64,000 bases of DNA from an uncultured Porphyromonadaceae bacterium (lineage in GTDB: Bacteria; Bacteroidota; Bacteroidia; Bacteroidales; Muribaculaceae), in assembly GCA_947073495.1 (NCBI GenBank), contig CAMTMX010000001.1:38812-102811 (forward strand). Direction: 5' to 3'. This document shows positions 8,023-16,860 of the stretch, piece after piece. The first letter of the stretch is position 1, and each line of letters starts with the position of its first letter. The translations under genes and the position numbers were made by a program. The notes under the pieces are model-generated. The model made no database searches, had not been told where the DNA came from, and saw only the letters and a program-made list of their open reading frames with translations.

Positions 8023-9111
8023 TCACTCCTCTTCCCTAACCGCTCCTATTTCTTTCAAGGCTCCTGTGGCAGGATCAAACACTGCATAAGAAGGCTCTTT
8101 TTTATCGCTGAACACAGATGGGTTAAGCCCGAAGACTACCCCGAACTGCGACATTTCCAATTCCTGTTGCCAAAGTGCATTTCCTTGGAAAGATACCGTC
8201 ACTTCCGCAGCACCGGGCACGCAATACGCAACAGCATCTTTGGGCAGTTTCTTTTCTTCTCCCTTGGAATCAACCGGAAGAGTCCCTTTATTCGTGATGT
8301 TTACCGAAATGTATACCGGTTCTCCCGAATAATCATCCGCACCTACAAACCCATTGAAATTGCTAAGCCGAAATAATGTCTTCTTTCCGTTTTCTGCAGG
8401 AACAAATGTAAAATTACGAACTACGGTCTCTTTTGTGATATTGCCGAGAAAAGCTGCCGTGAGAGTAGCCTCCTGATGTGCGAGGGAATTTAGCATCAGT
8501 TCAAGTTGCTTTCCATCTGTGGGCATAGTCTCGGCAGTGCCCCTTGTAAGGGAAATCTTGGCATCCCTAATCTCCATAAGATTTTCAGCGAGCATCTGTG
8601 CCTGCTTGGCAGAAGACTGGGAAGCAATAAAATCCTCATCAACATATTGGAGATACTCGTTATCTCCAATCTTTTCACCTTCAAACATGTCGACAGCAGC
8701 ATCCTCTTCCACCGGCAATTCAGGAGTTTTGTTGATGGAAAGAAGCATTCCGTCGGCATCAACCCCGATATATGTTGTGGACCCCGGCTTAAGTTGCATC
8801 AAATAACGGGAATCAGGATCCGGGATGCCATAGGGACGCACCTTCACCGATTTAATAGTCCATATTTCAGCATCATTTTTGACAACTTTGTCGGTGCCCA
8901 TATATTTTTTAGCATACTGATAATATGGTCCTGCCTTAAGGGTTTCTTTTACAGCCGTCACCTCAACATCCAATGCCGTGATTGGAAGAGTATATATCAA
9001 GCCGTATTCATTATGTTTCTCTGCGGTAAGTATTTTTGTCTGTTGTGCAGAGACCGGGACAAGCGATGCAAGAAGCATCACAGAGGTTAGAATGTTTTTT
9101 ATCATATTCAT
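8023..9111 (-). CDS. DUF4831 family protein
   Basis: A 362-residue secreted or periplasmic protein of the Bacteroidetes DUF4831 family. The N-terminal signal peptide ends near VPVSAQQ. The body contains LTAEKHNEYGLIYTLPIT and AGPYYQYAKKYMG, typical of the family. The function is unknown; a beta-rich envelope protein is likely. It lies between nnr and xseA on the same strand, 7 bases after nnr, so the three may share a transcript. An ATG two codons inside is an equally good start. Confidence 0.8.
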   Translation of the reverse strand: MNMIKNILTSVMLLASLVPVSAQQTKILTAEKHNEYGLIYTLPITALDVEVTAVKETLKAGPYYQYAKKYMGTDKVVKNDAEIWTIKSVKVRPYGIPDPDSRYLMQLKPGSTTYIGVDADGMLLSINKTPELPVEEDAAVDMFEGEKIGDNEYLQYVDEDFIASQSSAKQAQMLAENLMEIRDAKISLTRGTAETMPTDGKQLELMLNSLAHQEATLTAAFLGNITKETVVRNFTFVPAENGKKTLFRLSNFNGFVGADDYSGEPVYISVNITNKGTLPVDSKGEEKKLPKDAVAYCVPGAAEVTVSFQGNALWQQELEMSQFGVVFGLNPSVFSDKKEPSYAVFDPATGALKEIGAVREEE

Positions 9112-9118
9112 TGTTTTG

Positions 9119-10651
9119 TCATATATGAGAGGATTCCCTGTTTATAATAGCGCGTATCGCCCGACCGCAATAATTTGCAATGTCGGAAGCCACAAGACCG
9201 TATTCACCAAATTCTCTGACCGCCATGTCTCCGGCAAGCCCATGGACATATACCCCGGTATATGCCGCATGCTCGGGTCTGAAACCCTGGGCAAGGAAAG
9301 CGGCGATCACGCCTGTGAGCACATCTCCAGAGCCGGCGGTAGCCATACCGGGATTGCCCGTGGAATTGAAATATGCTTTCCCGGTGGGACAAGCAGTAAC
9401 AGTGTAATGACCTTTCAATACAATAATGATGCTGTAATATTTAGCCATCTCGATCGCCTTTTTAAGACGATCTTCAGAATTTTCATGTGATCCGAAAAGG
9501 CGGTCGAATTCTCCTATATGAGGAGTTATTATTGTCTGAGAAGGGAGAACTGATAGAAGCTGAGGACGTTTCGAAATACAGTTTAAAGCATCCGCATCCA
9601 GGATTAGCGGAGACTTACAATTCTTAAGAAGAGACTCAAGTGCGTCAAGCGTCCGGTCGTTCGTACCGATACCGGGACCCACAGCCACAGCCTGATGACT
9701 ATGATGGATCGTCATATCTGAAATATAATGGTCGTTCCGGTCAGGTTCAAACATAGCCTCGGGCACAGCGGTCTGCAAAATCTGCATACCCAGGCGGGCA
9801 CTATGCACGGTTACAAGCCCGGCACCACTTTTAAGGCAGGCACGTGCCGACATGACCGCGGCACCCATCATACCGGTGCTTCCGGTAAGCATCAAGACCG
9901 ACCCGTAGTCTCTTTTCCCTGTAAATTTACCTCTTGGTTTCAAAAGAGCACGCACATTTTTTGCCTCCACAAGATAATAATCTGTGGGAACCTCTTTCAT
10001 TTTTGCTTTATCAAGCTCTATGTCAAGAAGTTTCCACTCACCTATTATATCCGCATTCTCTCCAAAGAAAAATGAAAGCCGAGGAGTCTGGAATGACAGT
10101 GTAAGGTTGGCATGGACCATATCCCGACGGTTGACGTTGGCGTTCCATTCTCCGAAGAGACCGGACGGGATATCAATGGAAATGACATAAGCACCTGATT
10201 CATTTATATAGCGGGCAAGGACCATGAAACCACCCTGAAGTGGCTGCCGAAGTCCCGAGCCAAATATTCCATCGACCACTACATCATTTTCACTCAAGTA
10301 AGGGGGCTGGAAATCACGTTTCACCTCAGTGAAATCAATACCGTCCATCGTGATTAACTTCTTCCTTTCCAAGTCGCAGTCATGACTTAGTTTACCTACG
10401 ACATTAAAAAGGAAAACTTCCACTTTCTTATAGCCCTGTTCAAAAAGGATGCGCGCCACAGCGAGCGCATCGCCTCCATTATTGCCGGGCCCTGCAACCA
10501 CAACAATTCTTTGGGTGGGGAGAAAACGTGAAATGATTTCACATGCCACAGCATTGGCGGCACGCTCCATGAGTTGAAGCGAATCTATATTTTGAGCCTC
10601 GCATGTGGCATTGTCAATTTCGTGTATAGTGTGAGATTCAAATATTTTCAT
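9119..10651 (-). CDS. nnr: Bifunctional NAD(P)H-hydrate epimerase / ADP-dependent NAD(P)H-hydrate dehydratase
   Basis: About 510 residues with two domains that repair hydrated nicotinamide nucleotides (NADHX and NADPHX). The N-terminal epimerase (YjeF_N) shows VVAGPGNNGGDALAVARIL and VVDGIFGSGLRQPLQG. From about residue 230 the ribokinase-like dehydratase has GSVLMLTGSTGMMGAAV, ITPHIGEFDRLFG and the phosphate-binding AGSGDVLTGVIAAFLAQG. Both catalytic regions look complete. The start MKIFESHTI at 10651 matches family members; an upstream in-frame ATG at 10681 would add ten unconserved residues. It is the first gene of a minus-strand run toward DUF4831 and xseA. Confidence 0.92.
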   Translation of the reverse strand: MKIFESHTIHEIDNATCEAQNIDSLQLMERAANAVACEIISRFLPTQRIVVVAGPGNNGGDALAVARILFEQGYKKVEVFLFNVVGKLSHDCDLERKKLITMDGIDFTEVKRDFQPPYLSENDVVVDGIFGSGLRQPLQGGFMVLARYINESGAYVISIDIPSGLFGEWNANVNRRDMVHANLTLSFQTPRLSFFFGENADIIGEWKLLDIELDKAKMKEVPTDYYLVEAKNVRALLKPRGKFTGKRDYGSVLMLTGSTGMMGAAVMSARACLKSGAGLVTVHSARLGMQILQTAVPEAMFEPDRNDHYISDMTIHHSHQAVAVGPGIGTNDRTLDALESLLKNCKSPLILDADALNCISKRPQLLSVLPSQTIITPHIGEFDRLFGSHENSEDRLKKAIEMAKYYSIIIVLKGHYTVTACPTGKAYFNSTGNPGMATAGSGDVLTGVIAAFLAQGFRPEHAAYTGVYVHGLAGDMAVREFGEYGLVASDIANYCGRAIRAIINRESSHI

Positions 10652-10867
10652 AGCGCAATATGAAGAGATTTTACTCTGCATTATTTTTCGGCATAAGAGA
10701 CGCCTGGCATCCCATCAGCATTTCTGCCTAAAAATAAATTACAAAATTAACGCTAACCTGTGAAATCTGCAAAATCATTTTGAATTTATTTGCGTGCAGG
10801 AGTCTTTTATATACACTCAATTTGCATCCATTTCATCATAAGAGCGTGTTCCTTTTATTTTTTTCGC

Positions 10868-10875
10868 TATATTTG
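10868..10875 (+). promoter_or_regulatory. Candidate -7 box of the epimerase gene
   Basis: TATATTTG fits TAnnTTTG and lies 91 bases before the chosen ATG at 10967. The -33 position is weak. Its placement supports the start at 10967 over an upstream in-frame codon at 10790, which lies before the box. Confidence 0.4.
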
Positions 10876-10966
10876 CACCCCCATTAGACGGAATCTTTTG
10901 CCATCTTCATTCAGAAGAGAGGCAAGGTTGGGTCCGCGCCATCAAATAACAATTATAAACAATATA

Positions 10967-12019
10967 ATGAAAATACTTGTTACAGGAGCTGCCGGCTTTA
11001 TAGGTGCCGCGGTGTTGAATCGACTCCTAAAAGAGCGACACGACATCGTGGGGATCGACAACTTCAGCAATTATTACGATCCGTCCATGAAATTCGCAAG
11101 ACTGGACCAACTCGGGATATCTGGTAGAGACATCCCGTCTGAAACTCCTGTGGCGAGCAGCATATATCCCCGATTGACATTTATAAAAACAGATCTTGAA
11201 GATTCAGAAGCCACCGACAGATTATTTGAAGGAAACTGCTTTGACATCGTGATCCATCTTGCCGGGCAACCCGGAGTCAGGCATTCCATTTCAAATCCGA
11301 GGTCGTATATATCCAACAATATAGATGTATTCGTGAATATTCTTGAAGGATGCCGCAATCATGCGATAAAACACCTTGTCTTCGCTTCTTCGTCAAGTGT
11401 ATATGGATTAAATGCCAAGGTTCCTTTTTCCGAAAACGACAGCATAGCGCATCCAGTGAGCCTGTATGCAGCAACAAAAAAAAGCAACGAGCTCATGGCG
11501 CACGTATATTCTCAGCTTTATAATCTGCCTGTGACGGGGTTGAGATTCTTTACCGTATATGGACCTTGGGGAAGACCGGACATGTCGCCACATCTGTTTA
11601 TCGATGCCATACTGCATGACCGTCCCATCAAAGTTTTCAACAACGGAGACATGTTGCGTGACTTTACATATATCGACGACATAGCTGAGAGCGTGGCAAG
11701 GATTGCGGGAATTATTCCCCAACGTGACGACAAATGGGATGCACTGTCAGCAGATCCATCAACATCGTGTGCACCTTACAGAATATACAATGTGGGATGC
11801 CAGCACCCCATCCGTCTTATCGACTACGTTTCATGTATAGAGTCTGCAATCGGGAAAGAGGCAAAAAAAATATTCCTTCCCATGCAACCCGGCGATGTCT
11901 ATCAAACCAATTCTGACTCCTCCGCACTCGCATCAGTCACCGGATTCTCCCCATCCACCCCACTTGAGGAGGGGATAAAAAAAACTGTGGAATGGTTTAA
12001 ATCATACTACAAAACATAG
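10967..12019 (+). CDS. NAD-dependent epimerase, UDP-glucuronate 4-epimerase-like
   Basis: A 350-residue short-chain dehydrogenase of the extended type. MKILVTGAAGFIGAAVL is the NAD-binding Rossmann start. The serine region SSSSVYG and the YAATKKSNE motif supply the catalytic Ser, Tyr and Lys. DNFSNYYDPSMKFARLDQL and FTVYGPWGRPDMSPHLF are characteristic of CapI/GAE-like UDP-glucuronate 4-epimerases, giving UDP-galacturonate for surface glycans. Substrate assignment rests on these blocks only. Frame-extension upstream to 10790 is rejected because the Rossmann motif must be N-terminal. The stop is TAG, which matters for judging the TAG inside the susC gene at 44014. It is probably linked functionally to nearby glycan genes but not in their operon. 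Confidence 0.88.
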   Translation: MKILVTGAAGFIGAAVLNRLLKERHDIVGIDNFSNYYDPSMKFARLDQLGISGRDIPSETPVASSIYPRLTFIKTDLEDSEATDRLFEGNCFDIVIHLAGQPGVRHSISNPRSYISNNIDVFVNILEGCRNHAIKHLVFASSSSVYGLNAKVPFSENDSIAHPVSLYAATKKSNELMAHVYSQLYNLPVTGLRFFTVYGPWGRPDMSPHLFIDAILHDRPIKVFNNGDMLRDFTYIDDIAESVARIAGIIPQRDDKWDALSADPSTSCAPYRIYNVGCQHPIRLIDYVSCIESAIGKEAKKIFLPMQPGDVYQTNSDSSALASVTGFSPSTPLEEGIKKTVEWFKSYYKT

Positions 12020-12067
12020 AAATTTATCTCCCTTCATATTTTTATTTAATTATTTTCTCGCATTAAT

Positions 12068-12098
12068 TTTGTGAAGAGAAGCTTTTTTTGTATTTTTG
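12068..12098 (+). promoter_or_regulatory. Consensus sigma-ABfr promoter of fba
   Basis: TTTG at 12068-12071 is followed after exactly 19 bases by TATTTTTG at 12091-12098, a full match to the Bacteroidetes primary promoter (TTTG, N19, TAnnTTTG). Transcription should begin near 12103-12105, with a leader of about 35 bases to the fba ATG. Confidence 0.75.
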
Positions 12099-12138
12099 CA
12101 ACAAATTGTGCATTGCACAGAAAGATTAGACATTTATC

Positions 12139-13137
12139 ATGGTAGATTACAAGAAACTTGGCCTTGTCAACACAAAAGAGATGTTTGCCAAGGCAGTGCA
12201 TGGCGGCTATGCCATCCCCGCATTCAACTTCAACAACATGGAGCAGCTCCAGGCTATCATCAAAGCTGCAGCTGACACCAAATCACCCGTTATTCTTCAG
12301 GTATCAAAGGGCGCACGCAACTATGCAAACCCCATCCTTCTCCGCTATATGGCTCAGGGTGCTGTAGAATATGCAAAGTCTCTCGGTTGGAATGATCCTC
12401 AGATTGTTCTTCACCTTGACCACGGTGATTCTTTCGAGATTTGCAAGGATTGCATCGACAACGGTTTCTCTTCCGTTATGATCGACGGCAGCCACCTTCC
12501 TTATGAGGAGAACGTAGCTCTTACAAAGAAAGTTGTTGACTACGCTCATCAGTATGATGTGACTGTTGAGGGCGAGCTTGGTGTTCTTGCAGGTGTTGAA
12601 GACGAGGTTAGCTCCGACCACCACACCTATACAGACCCTGAGGAGGTAATCGACTTCGTTACCCGCACAGGTTGCGACAGCCTTGCTATTTCTATCGGTA
12701 CATCTCACGGTGCTTACAAGTTCACTCCCGAACAGTGCACACGCGACCCGAAGACCGGTCTTCTCGTTCCCCCTCCATTGGCATTCGACGTGCTTGAGAA
12801 AGTTGAGGCAAAACTTCCCGACTTCCCCATCGTGCTCCACGGTTCTTCTTCAGTTCCCCAGGAGTATGTCAAGATCATCAACGAGAACGGCGGCAAATTG
12901 CCTGACGCTATCGGTATTCCAGAAGAGCAGCTCCGCAAGGCAGCCAAGATGGACGTTTGCAAGATCAACATCGACTCTGACAGCCGTCTTGCAATGACTG
13001 CAGCAGTCCGCAAGGTATTTGCTGAGAAGCCAGCAGAGTTCGACCCCCGCAAATATCTCGGTCCGGCTCGCGACGAAATGGAGAAACTCTACAAGCACAA
13101 AATCATCAACGTGCTTGGTTCTGACGGCAAGGCTTAA
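12139..13137 (+). CDS. fba: Class II fructose-bisphosphate aldolase
   Basis: A 332-residue zinc-dependent glycolytic/gluconeogenic aldolase that interconverts fructose 1,6-bisphosphate with dihydroxyacetone phosphate and glyceraldehyde 3-phosphate. AIPAFNFNNMEQLQAI, LHLDHGDSFE (zinc-binding His), VMIDGSHLPYEENV, VEGELGVLAGVED and LHGSSSVPQEYV occur in the expected order, and NIDSDSR binds phosphate. Codon use is strongly biased toward a few C-ending codons, unlike the neighbours, as expected for a highly expressed gene. It has its own consensus promoter and intrinsic terminator, so it is monocistronic. Confidence 0.96.
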   Translation: MVDYKKLGLVNTKEMFAKAVHGGYAIPAFNFNNMEQLQAIIKAAADTKSPVILQVSKGARNYANPILLRYMAQGAVEYAKSLGWNDPQIVLHLDHGDSFEICKDCIDNGFSSVMIDGSHLPYEENVALTKKVVDYAHQYDVTVEGELGVLAGVEDEVSSDHHTYTDPEEVIDFVTRTGCDSLAISIGTSHGAYKFTPEQCTRDPKTGLLVPPPLAFDVLEKVEAKLPDFPIVLHGSSSVPQEYVKIINENGGKLPDAIGIPEEQLRKAAKMDVCKINIDSDSRLAMTAAVRKVFAEKPAEFDPRKYLGPARDEMEKLYKHKIINVLGSDGKA

Positions 13138-13162
13138 TAGAAGAGCTTAAACCAACTAATAA

Positions 13163-13198
13163 AAGAGGGATTTAGAAAATTCTATTTCCCTCTTTTTT
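13163..13198 (+). terminator. Rho-independent terminator of fba
   Basis: The stem AGAGGGA pairs with TCCCTCT, extended inward by TAGAA with TTCTA. It is followed by a run of six T. It begins about 25 bases after the fba stop. Confidence 0.8.
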
Positions 13199-13213
13199 AC
13201 TTTTAATGAAGTC

Positions 13214-14332
13214 GTGAAGCATCTAAGGATTTTACATGTCATAAATTCTCTTGAAACCGGTGGAGCGCAAAGACTAATCGGGGATCTGCTTACCGCGCTT
13301 GACGCCGCTACACCTGCATCCGTATCGGTGCTGGTGTTTCATCATTCTGATTCTGAAATAGAATCCCATCTAAAGAAAAAGGGTATAACCGTCATATGTC
13401 TGAATGCCAAGGAAAGATCATTATCAGCGATTGCAAAATTAATTCCGCATATAAAGAAGGCCGACATAATACACGCTCATCTTTTTCCGACATGCTATAT
13501 GGTGGCATTGGCAAATATTGTTTGTCGCAAGCCTTTGATTTACACTGAACATAGCACTCATAATAGGCGAAGAAACCACAGATGGCTGAAGCCTTTGGAA
13601 AAATTAATATACGGAAGATATCACCGCTTAATATGTATCAGCGATGCAACTGCCTTCAATCTTGAAAAATGGATAGGCAACAAAATATGTGATAATAAAA
13701 TCAGAATTATTCACAACGGAACAGATCTATCCAAATTCCGACACATAAAGCCGTCAAATCAAACCTCATTATTCGGAAGAAGCGGCATTCCTATTTTAAT
13801 GATATCCAGATTTACTGCATCAAAAGATCATGCCACGGTCATCAAGGCATTATCATTGATAAAAAATAGTGATGTCTTTGTAGCTTTCGCAGGCGACGGA
13901 GGCACTTTGTCTGAAATGAAAGCCTTGACTAATGAATACAAACTATCAGACAGGGTTTTATTCCTTGGTAATCGGGAAGATATCCCTCAACTGATAAAAG
14001 CGTCATATCTCGGCATTCAATCGTCGAGATGGGAAGGGTTCGGACTTACTGTCGTAGAAATGATGGCGGGCAAAATTCCTGTTATCGTTTCAGACATAGA
14101 AGGATTGAGAGAAATTTCTGCCGGCGCCACTCTTACTTTCAATCCCGGAGATCACAAAACATTGGCGCGACTGATTGATGCTCTTTTGAAAGACCCATTG
14201 AAATATAAAGAAATCGCTAACCGATGTGCAGAAAGAGCTAAAGCCTTTTCAATCACCGACACAGTTGCCAGACATATAGAGTTGTATAATGATCTGATGA
14301 CTCAATTTTACGGATCGAAAGAGTTAGGCTAA
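13214..14332 (+). CDS. Glycosyltransferase family 4
   Basis: A 372-residue GT-B transferase. The N-terminus LRILHVINSLETGGAQRL is the classic acceptor-domain start. Further on FHHSD, YTEHSTHNRRR and NGTDLSKF lead into the donor domain with ISRFTASKDH, FAGDGG and the E-x7-E region SSRWEGFGLTVVEMMAGKIPVI. It is a cytoplasmic or peripheral membrane enzyme that adds a sugar to a lipid-linked glycan. The start codon is GTG at 13214; the nearest ATG just upstream runs into a stop after three codons, so GTG is forced. It converges on and overlaps the last capsule-locus gene by nine bases. Confidence 0.9.
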   Translation: MKHLRILHVINSLETGGAQRLIGDLLTALDAATPASVSVLVFHHSDSEIESHLKKKGITVICLNAKERSLSAIAKLIPHIKKADIIHAHLFPTCYMVALANIVCRKPLIYTEHSTHNRRRNHRWLKPLEKLIYGRYHRLICISDATAFNLEKWIGNKICDNKIRIIHNGTDLSKFRHIKPSNQTSLFGRSGIPILMISRFTASKDHATVIKALSLIKNSDVFVAFAGDGGTLSEMKALTNEYKLSDRVLFLGNREDIPQLIKASYLGIQSSRWEGFGLTVVEMMAGKIPVIVSDIEGLREISAGATLTFNPGDHKTLARLIDALLKDPLKYKEIANRCAERAKAFSITDTVARHIELYNDLMTQFYGSKELG

Positions 14333-15460
14333 GTTAGCCTTTGCCCATAGTTTTTCGTAGATTTCAAGATGTCTCGACGCAACATCGTTGACGTCGTAAT
14401 CTCTTTCCGCTATCGATCTTGAAACCACACCCATTGATTCACGTAGTTTAGGACTGTCTATCAGCAATTTCAGTGCTTGTGCCAATTTTTGAGGAGAATG
14501 AGGTGGCACTATAATACCATTTTTCCCATCCAAGACTGTATCTCTACATCCTACAGAATCAGTGGTTATTATAGGTCTGCCAATAGCAGATGCCTCGATC
14601 AAAGATTTTGGCACCCCTTCACGATAATAGCTTGGGAAACACATGATGGAAGACTGTTGCAAAAGCTCTTTAATATCGTCACGGTGACCAAGCCATTTAA
14701 TATATGATCCGTCAATCATGCTTTCGATTTCATCTTCTTTCACTCCGGACGGATTATTTGAAAGTCCACCGCATAACCAAAATTCTATCTTGCCTTCGTA
14801 GTCGCCTCTTAATAATTCGGCAGCCTCAACGAGATCTGTCACCCCTTTCTCCCTTAACATCCGCGCCGTGAAAATGATAATTAATGGTGAGGAAGATGGC
14901 ATCGGAGTAAATGCATACTCACCCATATCAACCCCCGACCCCTTAATATAGCATGTCTTTGAAGGGGCAATCAATCCGTTGCTTACGAACATGTCTTCAT
15001 CATCATGATTTTGAAATATCGCCATTACGTTATCTCTCTTCATGGCAAACTTCAACATCTTCTGAATTAACAAAGATAGCTTCCCGTTATGACATTCTCC
15101 GAACAACGTACCCAATCCGCTTACCGCATACACAACACCACGAGAAGCCGTCATCAGACTTGCAATACCCCCCCACAGCATATTTTTCAATCCTACCAGA
15201 TGAATGATGGCAGAGGGATGCTTGCGATATAAATTTAATAAAAATCGAAATGTTTTAAGTTCATCCTTAAGATTCATTCCTGTCGGATTTATTGGAAGTT
15301 CGATATACTGAAACCCCATGTTTTCAATCTCATTCCTGAATCCGGTGTCTTTTGTCACAAGTGTCACCCTCCATCCATGCCTGGCGGCATTAACAGCTAT
15401 CCGGGTTCTATGTGACAAAAAAAAACTATCTTCATTGATCACCAACAACAATTCTTTCAT
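14324..15460 (-). CDS. Glycosyltransferase family 4, last gene of capsule operon
   Basis: A 378-residue GT-B enzyme. The N-terminus MKELLLVINEDSFFLSHRT is of the kind seen in WbpH/WlbA-locus GT4 enzymes, where an acceptor-binding FLSHR motif is common. YAVSGLGTLFG, FTARMLREKGVTDLVEAA and CFPSYYREGVPKSLIEASAIGRPIITTD follow, the last being the E-x7-E donor site. It probably adds one residue to the undecaprenyl-linked repeat unit. It lies 26 bases after the polymerase gene and ends nine bases inside the convergent GT4 gene, so it marks the 3' end of the polysaccharide operon. Confidence 0.88.
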   Translation of the reverse strand: MKELLLVINEDSFFLSHRTRIAVNAARHGWRVTLVTKDTGFRNEIENMGFQYIELPINPTGMNLKDELKTFRFLLNLYRKHPSAIIHLVGLKNMLWGGIASLMTASRGVVYAVSGLGTLFGECHNGKLSLLIQKMLKFAMKRDNVMAIFQNHDDEDMFVSNGLIAPSKTCYIKGSGVDMGEYAFTPMPSSSPLIIIFTARMLREKGVTDLVEAAELLRGDYEGKIEFWLCGGLSNNPSGVKEDEIESMIDGSYIKWLGHRDDIKELLQQSSIMCFPSYYREGVPKSLIEASAIGRPIITTDSVGCRDTVLDGKNGIIVPPHSPQKLAQALKLLIDSPKLRESMGVVSRSIAERDYDVNDVASRHLEIYEKLWAKANLA

Positions 15461-15486
15461 CTCTTGAGAATCAGATATATTTATGA

Positions 15487-16707
15487 TTAATAAGATCTAT
15501 TATATCTCAATAATTTTTCCCTGTCTGCATCCCTGTTCATATCTATACGGCTATAATATGGATAATATGCCATATAGGTTTTCAAGGTTCCACTTTTATT
15601 TGCATTTGAAAAGTATCCTCCATAAATCTGAAGCCCGATAAGAGGTGTAAAAAACAACATCCAATATAGGAAATTCAATCTCACCTTCCTAACTCCTACG
15701 GATATTTTTGAAAATGCAAAATCACTGATCAGGAGTATGGCAAATATAAAGAAATAGTTCTGATATCGGGAGAATATAGTTATCATGATAGAGACAATAC
15801 TGATGAATATGCTGACCATAACCATCAACTCGACATCACAGAATTTAACGCCGTGATTTGGGGATTTAACGTTATTGTCCTTTTTAAGGAAATAAAGAGC
15901 GATCACAGGATATGCAATATATCTCACTATCTGCCCTAAGACTCCTACCATGTTCACTGTCGTGCCTGCCAGATCCGTCTTTGAATAAACCTCTGCCCTT
16001 TCAGAAATATTTTCAGATATCGCCAACAACTGTATATATTGGAAAAACATCTTCTGTATGGCATAAACCACTAAAATCAGGACAACACACACGGGAATGG
16101 TTCTCAGTCCAAAAACAAATATATTTCTAAACCCTGGAACACAACAGACGGGCAGAACCAACATCATTACCGCCGAAGTGTGAAACAGTATGGCAATCAC
16201 ACTCATACCATACCATAGCAGCCAATTCCTCTTACAATAGTATCTCCAAGAAAGAAGGAAAACGCAAACTGCCAGAGATTCTCTCAACACTTCAGTCAAA
16301 AGGGTAAGATATAAAAATATAAAGAACAACAATAATGCAAAAAAGACTTTTTCCGTGTTCCGCCTTATAAACCACCCGACAACCCCTACGACAATTCCGG
16401 CATGCAGAAACTGAAAAATCATGAAATCTGAAGTAAAAGATTTCACTACAGAAGTCAATAAGATGTATAACGGTGCGTATCTTGTGTTTTGAAAATCCGA
16501 TTCATTAAGACTGAAAACAGGGTTTATTTTTTCAAAATAAGTCTCATATCTGACAGAATCCGTACCAATACGATAACGTAACCCGGCAATTAAGATGAAT
16601 AACAATAAGACCGCGAAGAAACTTGCCGCTTTCCATTTGGTCTTGCAGCAATAGTCATATCTGTAGGTGAATATTATTAATAAAACGAATACCGCTAAGT
16701 ATATCAT
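15487..16707 (-). CDS. EpsG/Wzy-like polysaccharide polymerase
   Basis: A 406-residue integral membrane protein with about ten hydrophobic segments. GLRYRIGTDSVRYE after the second helix and LREsLAV in the middle are typical of the EpsG family. It likely polymerises flipped repeat units on the periplasmic side of the inner membrane, with Wzx (21958-23403) and the Wzc kinase controlling length. The membrane topology and its position in an otherwise complete Wzx/Wzy locus support this, and no other polymerase candidate is present. Substrate linkage is unknown. Confidence 0.8.
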   Translation of the reverse strand: MIYLAVFVLLIIFTYRYDYCCKTKWKAASFFAVLLLFILIAGLRYRIGTDSVRYETYFEKINPVFSLNESDFQNTRYAPLYILLTSVVKSFTSDFMIFQFLHAGIVVGVVGWFIRRNTEKVFFALLLFFIFLYLTLLTEVLRESLAVCVFLLSWRYYCKRNWLLWYGMSVIAILFHTSAVMMLVLPVCCVPGFRNIFVFGLRTIPVCVVLILVVYAIQKMFFQYIQLLAISENISERAEVYSKTDLAGTTVNMVGVLGQIVRYIAYPVIALYFLKKDNNVKSPNHGVKFCDVELMVMVSIFISIVSIMITIFSRYQNYFFIFAILLISDFAFSKISVGVRKVRLNFLYWMLFFTPLIGLQIYGGYFSNANKSGTLKTYMAYYPYYSRIDMNRDADREKLLRYNRSY

Positions 16708-16860
16708 GTCGGAATATGTGGATACTTATTTGTTACGTTAATTTTATATGCTTTATTGTGGATTATATTAAAATATAGGTACCCACCATATGCACATTTA
16801 TTCTTCGTAGTTATCATATTACAACGCCATGTCGAGCCGGCTGTCCGAAAGAGATATCTA

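Noticed and set aside
10790-10966. N-terminal extension of the epimerase
   Set aside because: It precedes the Rossmann start motif and contains a likely -7 promoter box, so it is noncoding.
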